A stretch of DNA of 64,000 bases from Aspidiotus rigidus (lineage: Eukaryota; Arthropoda; Insecta; Hemiptera; Diaspididae), in the NCBI GenBank assembly GCA_035079385.1, contig JAVHKY010000034.1, forward strand, positions 310,001 through 374,000. Direction: 5' to 3'. How positions within the stretch are numbered: the stretch's first letter is position 1; each line of letters starts with the position of its first letter. The notes below the pieces were generated by a model that did no database searches, was not told the origin of the DNA, and was given only the letters and a program-made list of their open reading frames with translations. This document shows positions 34,076 to 43,146 of this stretch, piece after piece. The position numbers were made by a program, and so were the translations under genes.

Positions 34076-36471
34076 TGTTCTTGTTGCGAAAGTTTCGGAT
34101 CCAACGCGTGTCTTATTCTTCTCATATTTCATTCTTGCGCAAGTGTCTTCAATACCACCTTAGACCAAATTTTGTGAAATTTCGTTTTTATTCGGATTGC
34201 GATTTCACTACAAAAAAGTTGGAAGATTACATTACGGTCAAATGGATCAAAACGGAACAGAGGAGGTGGTATGGGCAGCTTAACGTCACTACACGACTTA
34301 ATCTGCTGGTTCACTCAAGGCTTCCATGCCTCCTTCACCCTGGTGAGTTAGATTCATTTATAGTATCCGTTAATGGTGACTGTGGCGATTTTGAACGAAA
34401 TTTAAGAGAAAAGAAAACTCGTAAACTTGCCTCCCTCCAGAATTTAAAAGTGACGGCTGAGAAAAAAGACCGTCCTGGAGATAATTTAACCCAGAAATTC
34501 CAGCCACGCATTCTTAACTATAGTAAAGTTCAGTTTAACAGTGATGAGTTATACCTGTTGGAGAAAGGGTTGAAATTTGGTCTCCCTCCCCTTAAGAACC
34601 AAGAGACACTGGCTAACGTAGTAGCTGACCTGACAGTCAAAATTGGACCGGGAGTCCAAAAAAAGTGCGTCGAAATGGTTTGCAACACTCCCCTCCCCCG
34701 CATAAGTAATGCCTGTAGTGAGGTGATTAAAGGATTAAAGAGGAAGGTGAGGGAGGAGGGCTTAATCCTTACTAAGGTGGATAAAAGCAACGCCGTAGTG
34801 ATTATGGATAAGTCCTCTTATGTATCTGGGGTTCATGAAGTGCTGGAACAATGTGGCGCTAAGGAGAATAGCCTCTTCTGTTTCCCCAGTTTCGTCAAAG
34901 AGGTGAGGAACACTATTAATAATTGTAGTGTGATTATTAAGAGTCCTCGGACAAAGAAAGCTCTCTTGGAGCCTAACCCGGTTCCTCCCCTCCTATATGG
35001 ATTACCCAAAGTACATAAAAAAGATGTACCAATGCGGCCGGTCGTGTCATTTGTCTCGTCGCCAACTTATTTGTTAGCTAAATTTATTGATAGATGGTTC
35101 AAATCGCGAGTAGATTATACCTCCCCTCACTCAGTATTAAACTCAGGTTCGTTAACGGAGAGGTTGAAGGACATAAGGCTCCCTGAGGAAACGATTTTAT
35201 TTTCCTTTGATGTGGTGGGATTATTTCCTCATATCCCGAAGGCGGTCGCAATCCAACATATGGGCGAATTGCTCGTAAAAACTGGCATCCCCCATGAGGA
35301 ATTGGTAGAATTTTTCGACCTTCTAAGAGTTTGTTGGACTCCCAATTTTTGTAAATTTGAGGGAAAATTTTTCGAATTCCCGGAAGAAGTGGGGATCCCT
35401 ATTGGGTCCCCTCTGGGCTCATTAATATCGGAGGTTTTCATGTCCAGATTGGAAGTCGAATCGTTTTCTTCGGGCCAGGTACTTCTAAATGATGTCTTTT
35501 ACTGGCATAGGTATGTAGACGATATATTGTGCGCGTGGACTGGCCCAGTGGAACTCCTTAGTGAGTTCTTTTCTCACTTAAATGGCCGATATCCTTCCAT
35601 AAAATTCACTCTGGAAGTTGGCGGATTATTAATAAATTTCTTGGATTTGTCCATATTTATTAGAGATGGCGTCCATGAATTTGGTATTTATAGAAAAGAA
35701 ACTTCGACTGATATAACAATCCATGGGTCATCTTTCTGTCCCGCTGCACACAAGATCGCTACCTTTAATAGTTTGATACATCGACTGACTAGTATTCCCT
35801 TGAGTCAGGATGCTTTCCAGAAGGAACTAGGGACGATTAAGTACCTGGCCAGAGTGAACCAAGTTCGAGTGGACATTGATTTAATGGTCCGAAGGAGGCT
35901 TACGAGAAAATGCCTCGATTCTACCACCTCCCTCCCTAGGGATTTGCATAACAGTAGAAAACGTTGGATTAGACTCCCTTACTTGGGCAGGTTTTCGTTG
36001 AAGTTGGGCAGGGTACTCGGTCCTTTTGGGTTCTGGCCGGCGTTTTATAATGTCAATACTGTAAAAAGTTTATTTGTGAAATTGAAGGACCCGATTCCTC
36101 CAGTCGAGCGAAGTGGGGTATACAGTATAGCCTGCAACGATTGCCCAGGTATTTATATAGGGATGACTGGGCGTCAGCTCCAAATAAGAATTGAGGAGCA
36201 TAAAAAAGCGTGGGAGAAGGGTAATTTGGGTGATTCGGCTTTTGCTGATCATCTACTCGAGAGTGGCCATAAATTCAAGGAAGGCTCTGGTATCCTCCTC
36301 CATAGGGAGAACTCGTATTTTAAACGGCTGGCTTTGGAAAATATAGAAATCATACGACACCGGAATAACGAAGACTTCACGGTTTTAAACAGGTTCATTC
36401 CTGAAGAGGGTCTGATTGAGCTAGTATATGAGAATGATTCAAACTTCGATGACTCGCTGGTTAAATCATGA
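34030..36471 (+). CDS. Penelope-like reverse transcriptase with GIY-YIG endonuclease
   Basis: One 813-residue frame. The likely role is target-primed retrotransposition: the GIY-YIG domain nicks DNA and the RT copies the element's RNA. Visible motifs in order: LLYGLPKVHKKDVPMRPVVS (about residue 325); FSFDVVGLFPHIP, the first catalytic Asp (about 390); PIGSPLGSLISEVFMSRLE; HRYVDDILCAW, the catalytic YVDD at about 495; LINFLDLSIF; GIYRKETSTDITIHGSSFCP; then the endonuclease with SGVYSIACNDC (about 695), GIYIGMTGRQLQIRIEEHKK (about 706), DSAFADHLLESGHKF, and ALENIEIIRH. Length and domain order fit complete Penelope-type proteins. The start at 34030 is the first ATG of the frame and lies within the left pLTR. 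No stop or frameshift is seen, so it may be active. Confidence 0.9.
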   Translation: MDDQQKPNHPNYPSPMFLLRKFRIQRVSYSSHISFLRKCLQYHLRPNFVKFRFYSDCDFTTKKLEDYITVKWIKTEQRRWYGQLNVTTRLNLLVHSRLPCLLHPGELDSFIVSVNGDCGDFERNLREKKTRKLASLQNLKVTAEKKDRPGDNLTQKFQPRILNYSKVQFNSDELYLLEKGLKFGLPPLKNQETLANVVADLTVKIGPGVQKKCVEMVCNTPLPRISNACSEVIKGLKRKVREEGLILTKVDKSNAVVIMDKSSYVSGVHEVLEQCGAKENSLFCFPSFVKEVRNTINNCSVIIKSPRTKKALLEPNPVPPLLYGLPKVHKKDVPMRPVVSFVSSPTYLLAKFIDRWFKSRVDYTSPHSVLNSGSLTERLKDIRLPEETILFSFDVVGLFPHIPKAVAIQHMGELLVKTGIPHEELVEFFDLLRVCWTPNFCKFEGKFFEFPEEVGIPIGSPLGSLISEVFMSRLEVESFSSGQVLLNDVFYWHRYVDDILCAWTGPVELLSEFFSHLNGRYPSIKFTLEVGGLLINFLDLSIFIRDGVHEFGIYRKETSTDITIHGSSFCPAAHKIATFNSLIHRLTSIPLSQDAFQKELGTIKYLARVNQVRVDIDLMVRRRLTRKCLDSTTSLPRDLHNSRKRWIRLPYLGRFSLKLGRVLGPFGFWPAFYNVNTVKSLFVKLKDPIPPVERSGVYSIACNDCPGIYIGMTGRQLQIRIEEHKKAWEKGNLGDSAFADHLLESGHKFKEGSGILLHRENSYFKRLALENIEIIRHRNNEDFTVLNRFIPEEGLIELVYENDSNFDDSLVKS

Positions 36472-36626
36472 TCTTCTGGTTAACTCCCTCTGTCTTTGTT
36501 GATGTTGGATTCAGTCGCTTTCGTTTACGGAGCGATGATGGTTGTTTAACCGAAAACGTTTAGCGGCTGATTTTCTTGTGGTTCAATATAATTTGCTACA
36601 CCTTCGGGTGTACACTCCTCTTGTGT
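36211..36626 (+). repeat. Right pLTR
   Basis: Holds the end of the reading frame, the stop at 36469-36471, and a 155-bp 3' untranslated part. That part ends with a UUCG-type hairpin TACACC-TTCG-GGTGTA (about 36598-36613) and CCTCTTGTGT. Confidence 0.9.
36532..36560 (+). ncRNA. Hammerhead-ribozyme-like core in the pLTR (degenerate)
   Basis: GCGATGA, then a hairpin TGGTTGTTTAACC (arms GGTT/AACC), then GAAA and ACGTTT. Hammerheads known from Penelope-like pLTRs have CUGAUGA, stem II, GAAA and a short stem III. Here CU of the CUGAUGA box is GC and stem III/cleavage triplet are unclear, so activity is doubtful. The related remnant at 27.8 kb keeps a stronger stem II (GGCTGTTTAGCC followed by GAAA). 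Confidence 0.35.
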
Positions 36627-36662
36627 AATATGAATAACCATAAATTAGAACAACGTATCGAT
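36627..36662 (+). other. 36-bp one-sided tail of the Penelope-like element
   Basis: Starts AATATGAATAACC and ends GTATCGAT; it lies between the right pLTR end and the right target duplication and has no counterpart at the left end. This matches the 30-40-bp extension described for Penelope-like elements. Confidence 0.75.
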
Positions 36663-36674
36663 TCTTTTTAAACT
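36663..36674. repeat. 12-bp target site duplication, right
   Basis: TCTTTTTAAACT, identical to 33648-33659. Confidence 0.85.
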
Positions 36675-36747
36675 GTTAGTAATGGTGGTGGTATTTTCTA
36701 ACTACCATAGAATCGTGATTTAGCATACTCGTAAGTAAGTAGCTTAC

Positions 36748-37689
36748 CCGGATGATAATGTTTTCGCATTTGTAGATAATATTTTTCCACCCTTGACCGC
36801 TGGCTGTCTGCAACGACTGCAGATTCTTCAGCCAGCCCTCGAAGCACATACGTATCGTATACAAACTGGAATATGAAGTAACCAAACATCCTTATAGAAG
36901 TTGTTTTGTAATAGGCATCCAAGTTTCTATCCATACGGTAGGATTCGGATACGTAGTACTGATTTATTTTACGTGTCCTACGGTTTCTAGTCAAACAAGA
37001 GAACGTGTATTCGGAAACAGTAACAGGACCCAAATTCACGCGAATAAGTTTGGTAGGATTATTGTAACTCCTATCACTTGATCTGGAACGTTTCACACCT
37101 TTATCGGTGCTTGGTTTGATAGTAAAAGAGAACTGTGTCTCTAGCTCTCCGTAAGCGTGATGTATATCGATGAAGGAATAATGCGCCAAGATTTCGGAAT
37201 CTTCCTCCGCAAAATTTTTTCCAGAGTCTGATACATCCATATCATGAATGTCATCTTCTTCGTCGTCGAAATTCATTTCAGTGTCTGCATCCATGTTGAG
37301 ATCTGGCAACATTACCCTGGTACCACATTTCTGAATGTTAAGATCGGAGATCCCCTCGGTTCCCATTTGTTTTGTCTCACGATCATCATTAGATTCGTCA
37401 CGGGGTCGTTTCTTTGAAAGACTGGTGGTTAATTTTGATTTCATTTGGAGATTTTCTTCAGACTCTTCTAGCAAGAAATGATTTAAAATATTCGCGTACC
37501 GAGGTTTTAGACGGATTAACTCGCGGTGAACATCGTTTGGATTAATTGGACCGTCTTCTCCAAGCATATTATCGAAATAAGCGCTCCTAGTTATGTTCAG
37601 GCATATCGCTGATTTTATATCCCGGGTGGTACGTCTTCGAACGATACTTGGATCTACAATTTTTTGAAATTCGGTTAAAGAATTGCAAG
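36748..37689 (-). CDS. Middle exon of the unrecognised three-exon gene
   Basis: A 942-bp exon on the minus strand between the acceptor CATCAGTTTGAG and the donor CATCCGG/GTAAGC, phase 1 at both ends. It encodes about 314 residues: LTEFQKIVDPSIVRRRTTRD and SAYFDNMLGEDGPINPND; then a basic nuclear-localisation-like stretch SKKRPRDESNDDRE; a strongly acidic segment MNFDDEEDDIHDMDVSDSG; and a folded-looking part with LIRVNLGPVTVSEYTFSCL, TRKINQYYVSESYRMDRN and IRMFGYFIFQFVYDTYVLRG. If the donor is not used, the frame stops at 36698. No known family recognised; a nuclear protein is a guess from the basic and acidic stretches. Confidence 0.65.
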
Positions 37690-38048
37690 CTCAAACTGAT
37701 GACTCGTCTTTAAGCTCAAAAATAAAGGAGAGCAACTGAACCGACCTCATCTTGTGAATCCGACCTACTCGCATGAGGTGAGATTCAATTTCATATTTTG
37801 TAGCTCTCACGATTCTTCGAGTCTCACAAAGCCATGACGTCATTGTAAGCGACTGTACAAAACAGTCCTAATACCCATAGGAACCTCCTTCACAATCAAT
37901 TCTTTGTTGCAAAATTGACTCAACAGAGCAGACAATATAAGGCACCATGAGGTGATAGAAAAGGTATCGCAAATCTCAGCACCCGAATTTAATAGACATA
38001 CTTTTACAATTTTACTTCATTTAGAACGATTACAGTATCACGACTTAC

Positions 38049-38193
38049 CTCTGATTCGCATACGTAAATACAATCGATTTAAATCTGGGAAAGCCGATAC
38101 AGCCTTAAATGTCTTTCTTTCACATCTGATGTTGTCGATAAAAGTTACGAACATCATTGAGAGAATGATTCTTCTTCGACAAAGAATGTTCAT
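38049..38193 (-). CDS. Probable first coding exon of the same gene
   Basis: The minus strand reads MNILCRRRIILSMM, then FKAVSAFPDLNRLYLRMRIR, up to a strong donor AGAG/GTAAGTCG. Its phase (1) matches the next exon's acceptor, giving a joined protein of about 523 residues. The start at 38193 is the first ATG after an in-frame TGA. A second frame over the same DNA (MNSETSLFIRKKYEHSLSKK..., ending HQM and TGA) also looks coding, so the upstream structure could differ by a frameshift or another intron. Confidence 0.45.
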
Positions 38194-38199
38194 ATTTTT

Positions 38200-39105
38200 T
38201 TCTAATGAAAAGACTCGTTTCGGAATTCATGACAGTAGCCGTCTCATTGCTTCCGAGCTTTTTCAATGTTGACGAGTGTTTTCGATTTCTTGATCGAGAC
38301 TATCAAATATCAACAGTTGGAGTCAATATTTGCTTATATTCATTTATTTACCTTCCTACCTAACATATTTCCTCAACCTATTCGCTACAAGCTCGTCGCA
38401 GTTTCGTTCCCCTCTGCGGCAGTGAATGGCAGAGATACAGAATCTTAGAAGGTTACAATTCCTCGGGGACACGGATTTCATTCATCGCACCATCAGGTTC
38501 AAATTTTCTCTAAGTACCTATAAGTTGATTCCACTTTTTTGATTTTATAGTCTAAATTTTGTTAAAATCAATATGACTTTCAAGTGAAGTCGGTGCTCGA
38601 AATTTAAGCATATTTTTCTTCTAACCCCTAGTCAAACAAATTAACGGTCCAAGATTTACATTAATTAGATCAAGTCTTTAAAAGCCGGATTTTGAGAGAC
38701 TCTAGGCAACCGAGCCAAAGGTCATGTCTGACCGCAAAAAAAAGTTTTTATAACCGGATAGACGACCTTAAATTAGATTTTTCACAAAAAATTCAAACCT
38801 CAAACAAGTTATGTTAGATTTTTTCGAAATATTGACTATTTTATGTTTGTAAATTTGTAATGAACCGATATCAGAAGAAAAATCAAGGTACGTTTCATTT
38901 TAAGAAGTTGGTACCGGACACTCATAAGTCCAGGGGTTTCATTTTATTCAACAAATTTGGCTTTGAGACAGGCATTATTCGCAACACATTCCTCCAGTCA
39001 CCCGCGGAATCTCTTTCATGAACTATCGAGGATTTTCTGATTTCAATTATCGGGTCAAAACGTTTCAAACAGGGAACATCGTCAATAAAATGATTTGCCG
39101 TCCTT
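38200..39105. other. Upstream flank of the minus-strand gene; nothing else recognised
   Basis: May hold further 5' exons or the promoter. No TATA-like or other element I can support. Confidence 0.3.
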
Positions 39106-39109
39106 CTGT

Positions 39110-39340
39110 TCACCGTCTTGTTAATCTAATGAGCAAGTGGGGAAAGAAACGACGGTTTTCTTAACAAAGTTTAACGAGGAATTCAGGGAGCTTTAATTCA
39201 GAATAGGAGTTTCGGAAAGGCTGAAGTTTTTCTGAGTCCACCTCTTCTCATATTATACAGCTTGAGAGTTAAAACTTTTTCAAACCCTCACGTTCATGTA
39301 TCTCGATAATAGGAAGTTTTCCGAGTCGCTTTTCGTCAAA
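39110..39340. repeat. Fragment of the AACAGGGAACCTGTT element family
   Basis: GAAACGACGG, then TTTTCTTAACAAAGTTTAACG, then AGGAATTCAGGG parallels the left subterminal part of the complete element (53076-53120). A minisatellite-like unit follows (ATTATACAGCTTGAGAGTTAA). Confidence 0.5.
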
Positions 39341-39389
39341 CATGATTCTGGATTACTAATATTAATTTTATTAGTACCTAATTTATTTT

Positions 39390-40130
39390 CTTGGTTACTC
39401 ACCTGTATGAAGGCAAATTATATTGAGCAACAGTAGTTATTACTAATTTTATTGCTGTAATTCCTATAATTAGAAATAATCTTATATTTTTAATTCGAAG
39501 AAATCAATTTATTAATAATAATATTTTAAATAATCGATTTTTTTCAATTCATTTTACTTTAGTAATATGAATTATAATAATTTCTTTTATTCAATTAATT
39601 ATTTTACAAATAAATAAATCTTCAAATCTCTTGAATTTGAAAATATTGATCGAATTAATTCAGATCCGATATTTATTTTTAAAGATATTATATTTAAACG
39701 CATATTATTAATATTTTTATATATTTTTAAAATAAATATTAATATAATTTTACAATTAAAAATATTTCAATTTCTAATAATATTGAATTGGAATATTTTT
39801 CAATTAATAGAAAATTATTAAGATTATTTACATCAATGACATCAATTATTATTTTATTTACTATTATTCAAATAAATCAAAAAATTTTAACAATAAGTAT
39901 ATTATTATTAAAAAAAAAAAAACAATGTATCTATATTTTAATTATATTAATAATTTTAATTCCGTCAGTTGGTTCTAAACCTTTTAAAGAACCTTACATC
40001 TATCTCAATTTAGGATAAACTTATAATCATTTGTTTCATGATATTTATTTTGAATAAGCCTAATCAATAGAATGAGAATATTATTATTTAAATTAAAATC
40101 AAATAATCTTCATTTCAGTAGATATGTAAA
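39390..40130 (+). pseudogene. Nuclear mitochondrial insertion: 3' part of cytb
   Basis: With the invertebrate mitochondrial code the plus strand reads ATVVITNFIAVIPMIRNN, NNRFFSIHFTLVMWIMMISF (TGA as Trp), ENIDRINSDPIFIFKDI and, near the end, SVGSKPFKEPYI. These follow cytb order (GATVITN...NRFFSxHF...NSDKI.F.P.F.FKD...KP.EEPYI). A frameshift just before ATVV and a poorly matching stretch around 39730-39950 show decay. Confidence 0.8.
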
Positions 40131-40240
40131 CAGATTATTATTATTATTATTATTATTTTTTTTTTTTCACAAAAAAAGGTCACTCACTGCCTGCTCAAAT
40201 TACTTCCGCTGAGCGAGAGCGGTGGCGATTATTATTATTA
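40131..40240. other. Insert within the mitochondrial copy, bounded by (TTA)n
   Basis: Between cytb and nad1, where insect mtDNA has trnS2, a GC-richer segment (CACTCACTGCCTGCTC, GCTGAGCGAGAGCGGTGGCG) is bracketed by (ATT)n runs. It is not mitochondrial in composition and looks like a later insertion. Confidence 0.5.
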
Positions 40241-40244
40241 TTGA

Positions 40245-40580
40245 TTAGTTAATAAAACAAACCAAAATAAATAAATAATGAATATAAAAAACTGAAAAAT
40301 ATAGAAAAAATATTTATTTTTATATAATTTTTATTATTTGATCATAACGAAAACAAATAATAAATGTTATTATGAATTCATAAAAATAACAATAGAAATA
40401 TTAAATTCTATAATTCTAAAAAATCATATAAAAAAAAAGTATTAAAATTGTCAAATTAATAAAAAAAAAGATTACCTAAACATTGTATCAGAAATAAAAT
40501 TATAAATTTCATTGGACCTAATTCTAAATTAAATCCATAATTAGTTCGGATTCACTTTCATAAAAATAAATGGAAGTTCT
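40245..40580 (-). pseudogene. Nuclear mitochondrial insertion: nad1
   Basis: The minus strand, mitochondrial code, gives FYESESELI, then after a one-base frameshift YGFNLELGPMKFMILFLMQC, and further on FRYDQMMKIMWK. These match nad1 (ExESELxxGFNxEY...FRYDxLMxLxWK). Its orientation opposite to cytb is the standard insect order cytb, trnS2, nad1. Confidence 0.8.
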
Positions 40581-40799
40581 GTATTCAAAATTTTCCAAAG
40601 TCCATCAATATTCGCCACCATCACATCTCCTTAATTCGGGTAGGTCAGTTTTTGGTGCAAGGCAAACGGCAGGCCGCCAAAATCTTAAATCTTCTCATAG
40701 AACAGAATTCTTGTAGAAATTATTTTCTTTTTCTTCCCTCTTTACGCTTTTCTAGTATCGGAAATTCGGAATTGGGACTTGAAAAACCGTCGAGCCAAA

Positions 40800-40975
40800 T
40801 AGGGGTAGAATGACTTCGAAAAAGTGCAAGATTTCGAACTATGGTAGGAGGTGGACTCAATAAAATTTTGACATTCGAGCTATACATGACAGGAAAAGAA
40901 AAATTTCGAATAGTGAACTATCAAGAGGGGGGTTCAGAAAAATCTAAACTTTTGGGAACTCTAATTTTGAATCCG
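40800..40975. repeat. Dispersed 45-bp-minisatellite-like units
   Basis: Three diverged units in the reverse sense (TTTCGAACTATGGTAGGAGG, TTCGAGCTATACATGACAGG, GTGAACTATCAAGAGGGGGG) of the type arrayed at 53.2-54.5 kb. An open frame over them is not a gene. Confidence 0.45.
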
Positions 40976-41279
40976 ATTCTCAATATCGATGAGGGTCGCT
41001 TGAGGACAACCTCTGCACACGCTAATTTTCATCATCAAGTCTGTAGCAATGTCGGTGAGAGTACGCTTTCTAGGTCGGAAACAATGTTTGAATTCTTATC
41101 TGAGGAAAGCTCTTCATTACGCTTGAGCTGAATATGAGAACAGTTGACAATACGAGGAGGGATGATGTGACTTCGTTTTGCGATTGTAAAAAACCTATTG
41201 CTCGATTGGATTTTCTCTTCTATAAATATTTAGAGCTGTTCTTTGGTTCGAGACGAAAGAACGGCATTCTGTCTCGGAA

Positions 41280-42050
41280 GGTGTGTAGAGGTTCTCCTCG
41301 TTAAATTCCAACGCTCGTCATTGACAACCGCACGAATACTAAGAAGTTCTACGACCACAACCTGATCATCTATACGGCTGATGAAGGTGACGCTGTGATA
41401 GAACCATCTATAAAGGTAAAGTTCTTAAGACTCTTGAAAGTTGTTGAACCACAATCAGTGTAGGGAAGATTCTAATTTTAACACCCACATCGTTGAGATG
41501 AAGGAAGCCGTTGATAACAGTCGCCACATCATCGTTAATAATGTCCTAATAAACTTGCTCTCCTCGTCTCTATGGATCGCCTAAGGCCTATAACTTAGCA
41601 GCCCATACGACCCATTGTGTCATACAGGTTTATCATTTAGCTAAATTCTTAGGCCCTTGATTTAAGCCTTGCGTCACTCCAGCCAATCCCATATATTATT
41701 ACCAAATCCATCACCTTGGTCCAGAAAGTCCCGATTCATTCCTCACTTCGTTCAATGTAGGTAGATAGTTGCACTTTTTTCTCACATACCTAAGCAAGTC
41801 ATCCTCCAGCACACTTTTGACTTGTTGACTCAAGCTCACATTCCTCATAACTTACCCTCTTCCTATTTCAACTCTTGGCAGAGGTATGTTGATGATGTTC
41901 TATGCTTGTGGTGTAGCCCTGAAGATTTACTTCCTCACATCAAAAGCCTTTGTGCCGCCATCACCTTCACTATGGAGGAGAAAGGTATAAAGATCAACTT
42001 CTCAAATCTCTCCAAGACTATTGAGGATAGGCAGGCGCCACGAATTTGGC
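41280..42050 (+). pseudogene. Penelope-like reverse transcriptase remnant
   Basis: Broken plus-strand frames show LYGSPKAYN, YHLAKFLGP and, with few defects from 41822, WQRYVDDVLCLWCSPEDLLP, then ITFTMEEKGIKINF. This matches the order LYGLPKVHK...LLAKF...RYVDDIL...IKFT of Penelope-like RTs, but from a family distinct from the element at 34 kb. Multiple stops and frameshifts; no GIY-YIG part found. Confidence 0.7.
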
Positions 42051-42169
42051 GGTTCAACCTTTTCTACTACTTTTCACAAATTGTAGCGATACCAGGCATC
42101 GTCTAGTCAATACCCCCCTCACCTAAGATAGGAGGTTGCCATCCTGCATGCGTTCTTGGAGCACCACTA

Positions 42170-42420
42170 ATTGACAGTCAATCGACACAACATAGCACAA
42201 ATTCGGAGAGCTTGACTTGAAATCGACGTGGTAAATGAATTGAAATGAAATCGATGTAATTGGGCTCCACGTCGATTCAGAACAATAGTCAGCACACAGT
42301 CGTTCTTGACATTACTTTGACATAATTTTGACCGCGAGACTTGAAAATAAATAAATTTTAGTTGATTTTGACTTAATTTTCGGTCGATTCGTCACAAAGT
42401 AACGGTCAACATAAAGTCCA
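42170..42420. repeat. TCGA-rich repeat tract
   Basis: Phrases such as GACAGTCAATCGACACAAC and TTGAAATCGACGTGG; same type as 10.6-11.0 and 12.5 kb. Confidence 0.35.
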
Positions 42421-42992
42421 ATTTCAAAGGTGAAAAGCTTCTCTAACTTAAGCATAGGAGATACAAGTAGAGAACTTCGAAGCGGCACCCCCTCACCCCT
42501 CGGCCATAAGATGAAGTGACCGATAATTTATGCAATAAAGGAGAACCAACCACAAACCGAGGCTCGATAAGGTTCGTCGGAAGGATATCGAGGAATGAAG
42601 AAATAAGAGCATTAAAGCCCCACGAATTGAACACACTCGGTACTCATAGTGCGCGCGTATACAATCGCAAAGAAAGCAAATACCTATTCAATTCGCACAC
42701 ATCAGATAATATAAAGACAATACCAACAATTTCACCGTTAATCCGCTCGAGCTCGATAGGAACGAATATCCCCTCGACTCATTTGTAATGTACAATTTGA
42801 ACACTTTAGGAATTATCAAACGTACCCCGCATCCGTTCCAACATTATCATTGTACGGTTTTGGTGTTTTGTTGGCTGCACGTTTGTTTCATGAATGGGTC
42901 GACATAGAATACAAAACGTAATTATAGTGTCCTCGGCATAGTCGAGCGTAGTTATTTTAATCGTTCTCTCGTATTTCGTTACTTTGTTTCAG

Positions 42993-43146
42993 AAATGCTT
43001 AACGATAATTGATTTAACGTCGCTTGGAGTCGGATCATGCGTAGGTACGGGAATGTACTTGGTCGCTGGTTTAGTGGCCAAAAGCTACGCTGGACCAGGA
43101 GTGGTATTTTCATTTTTTATTGCTGCTCTCGCCTCCATTCTATCGG
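42993..43146 (+). CDS. SLC7A14-like cationic amino acid transporter, exon A
   Basis: The acceptor TTTGTTTCAG precedes AAATGC and the donor TCGG/GTAAGT follows; phase 0 to 1, 51 codons. It encodes KCLTIIDLTSLGVGSCVGTG and MYLVAGLVAKSYAGPGVVFS, then a hydrophobic segment ending AALASILSG. GVGSCVGTGMY is the TM1 signature of the CAT subfamily (SLC7A1-4, SLC7A14), whose members carry cationic amino acids across plasma or lysosomal membranes. The wording is closest to SLC7A14 as I recall it. The N-terminal exon(s), expected just upstream, were not found in the window. Confidence 0.88.

Larger units (their letters stand above)
33660..36662 (+). mobile_element. Full-length Penelope-like retroelement
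   Basis: A 3003-bp element bounded by a 12-bp duplication. It has inverted 416-bp terminal repeats (pLTRs) at 33660-34075 and 36211-36626, a 36-bp extension present only at the right end, and one long uninterrupted frame with reverse transcriptase and GIY-YIG endonuclease. Inverted pLTRs and a one-sided tail of 30-40 bp are known features of Penelope-like elements. The two pLTRs differ at only a few positions (two amino-acid differences in the duplicated coding part), so the insertion is probably recent. Confidence 0.92.

Noticed and set aside
33815..34132. 105-codon minus-strand frame ending like the GIY-YIG protein
   Set aside because: It is the inverted terminal repeat copy of the end of the Penelope frame, not a separate gene.
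39788..40018. 76-codon frame in the nuclear code
   Set aside because: It lies in the mitochondrial cytb copy; the SVGSKPFKEPYI end is cytb C-terminus, not a nuclear gene.
40841..41131. 96-codon plus-strand frame
   Set aside because: Overlaps minisatellite-like repeat units; no motif.
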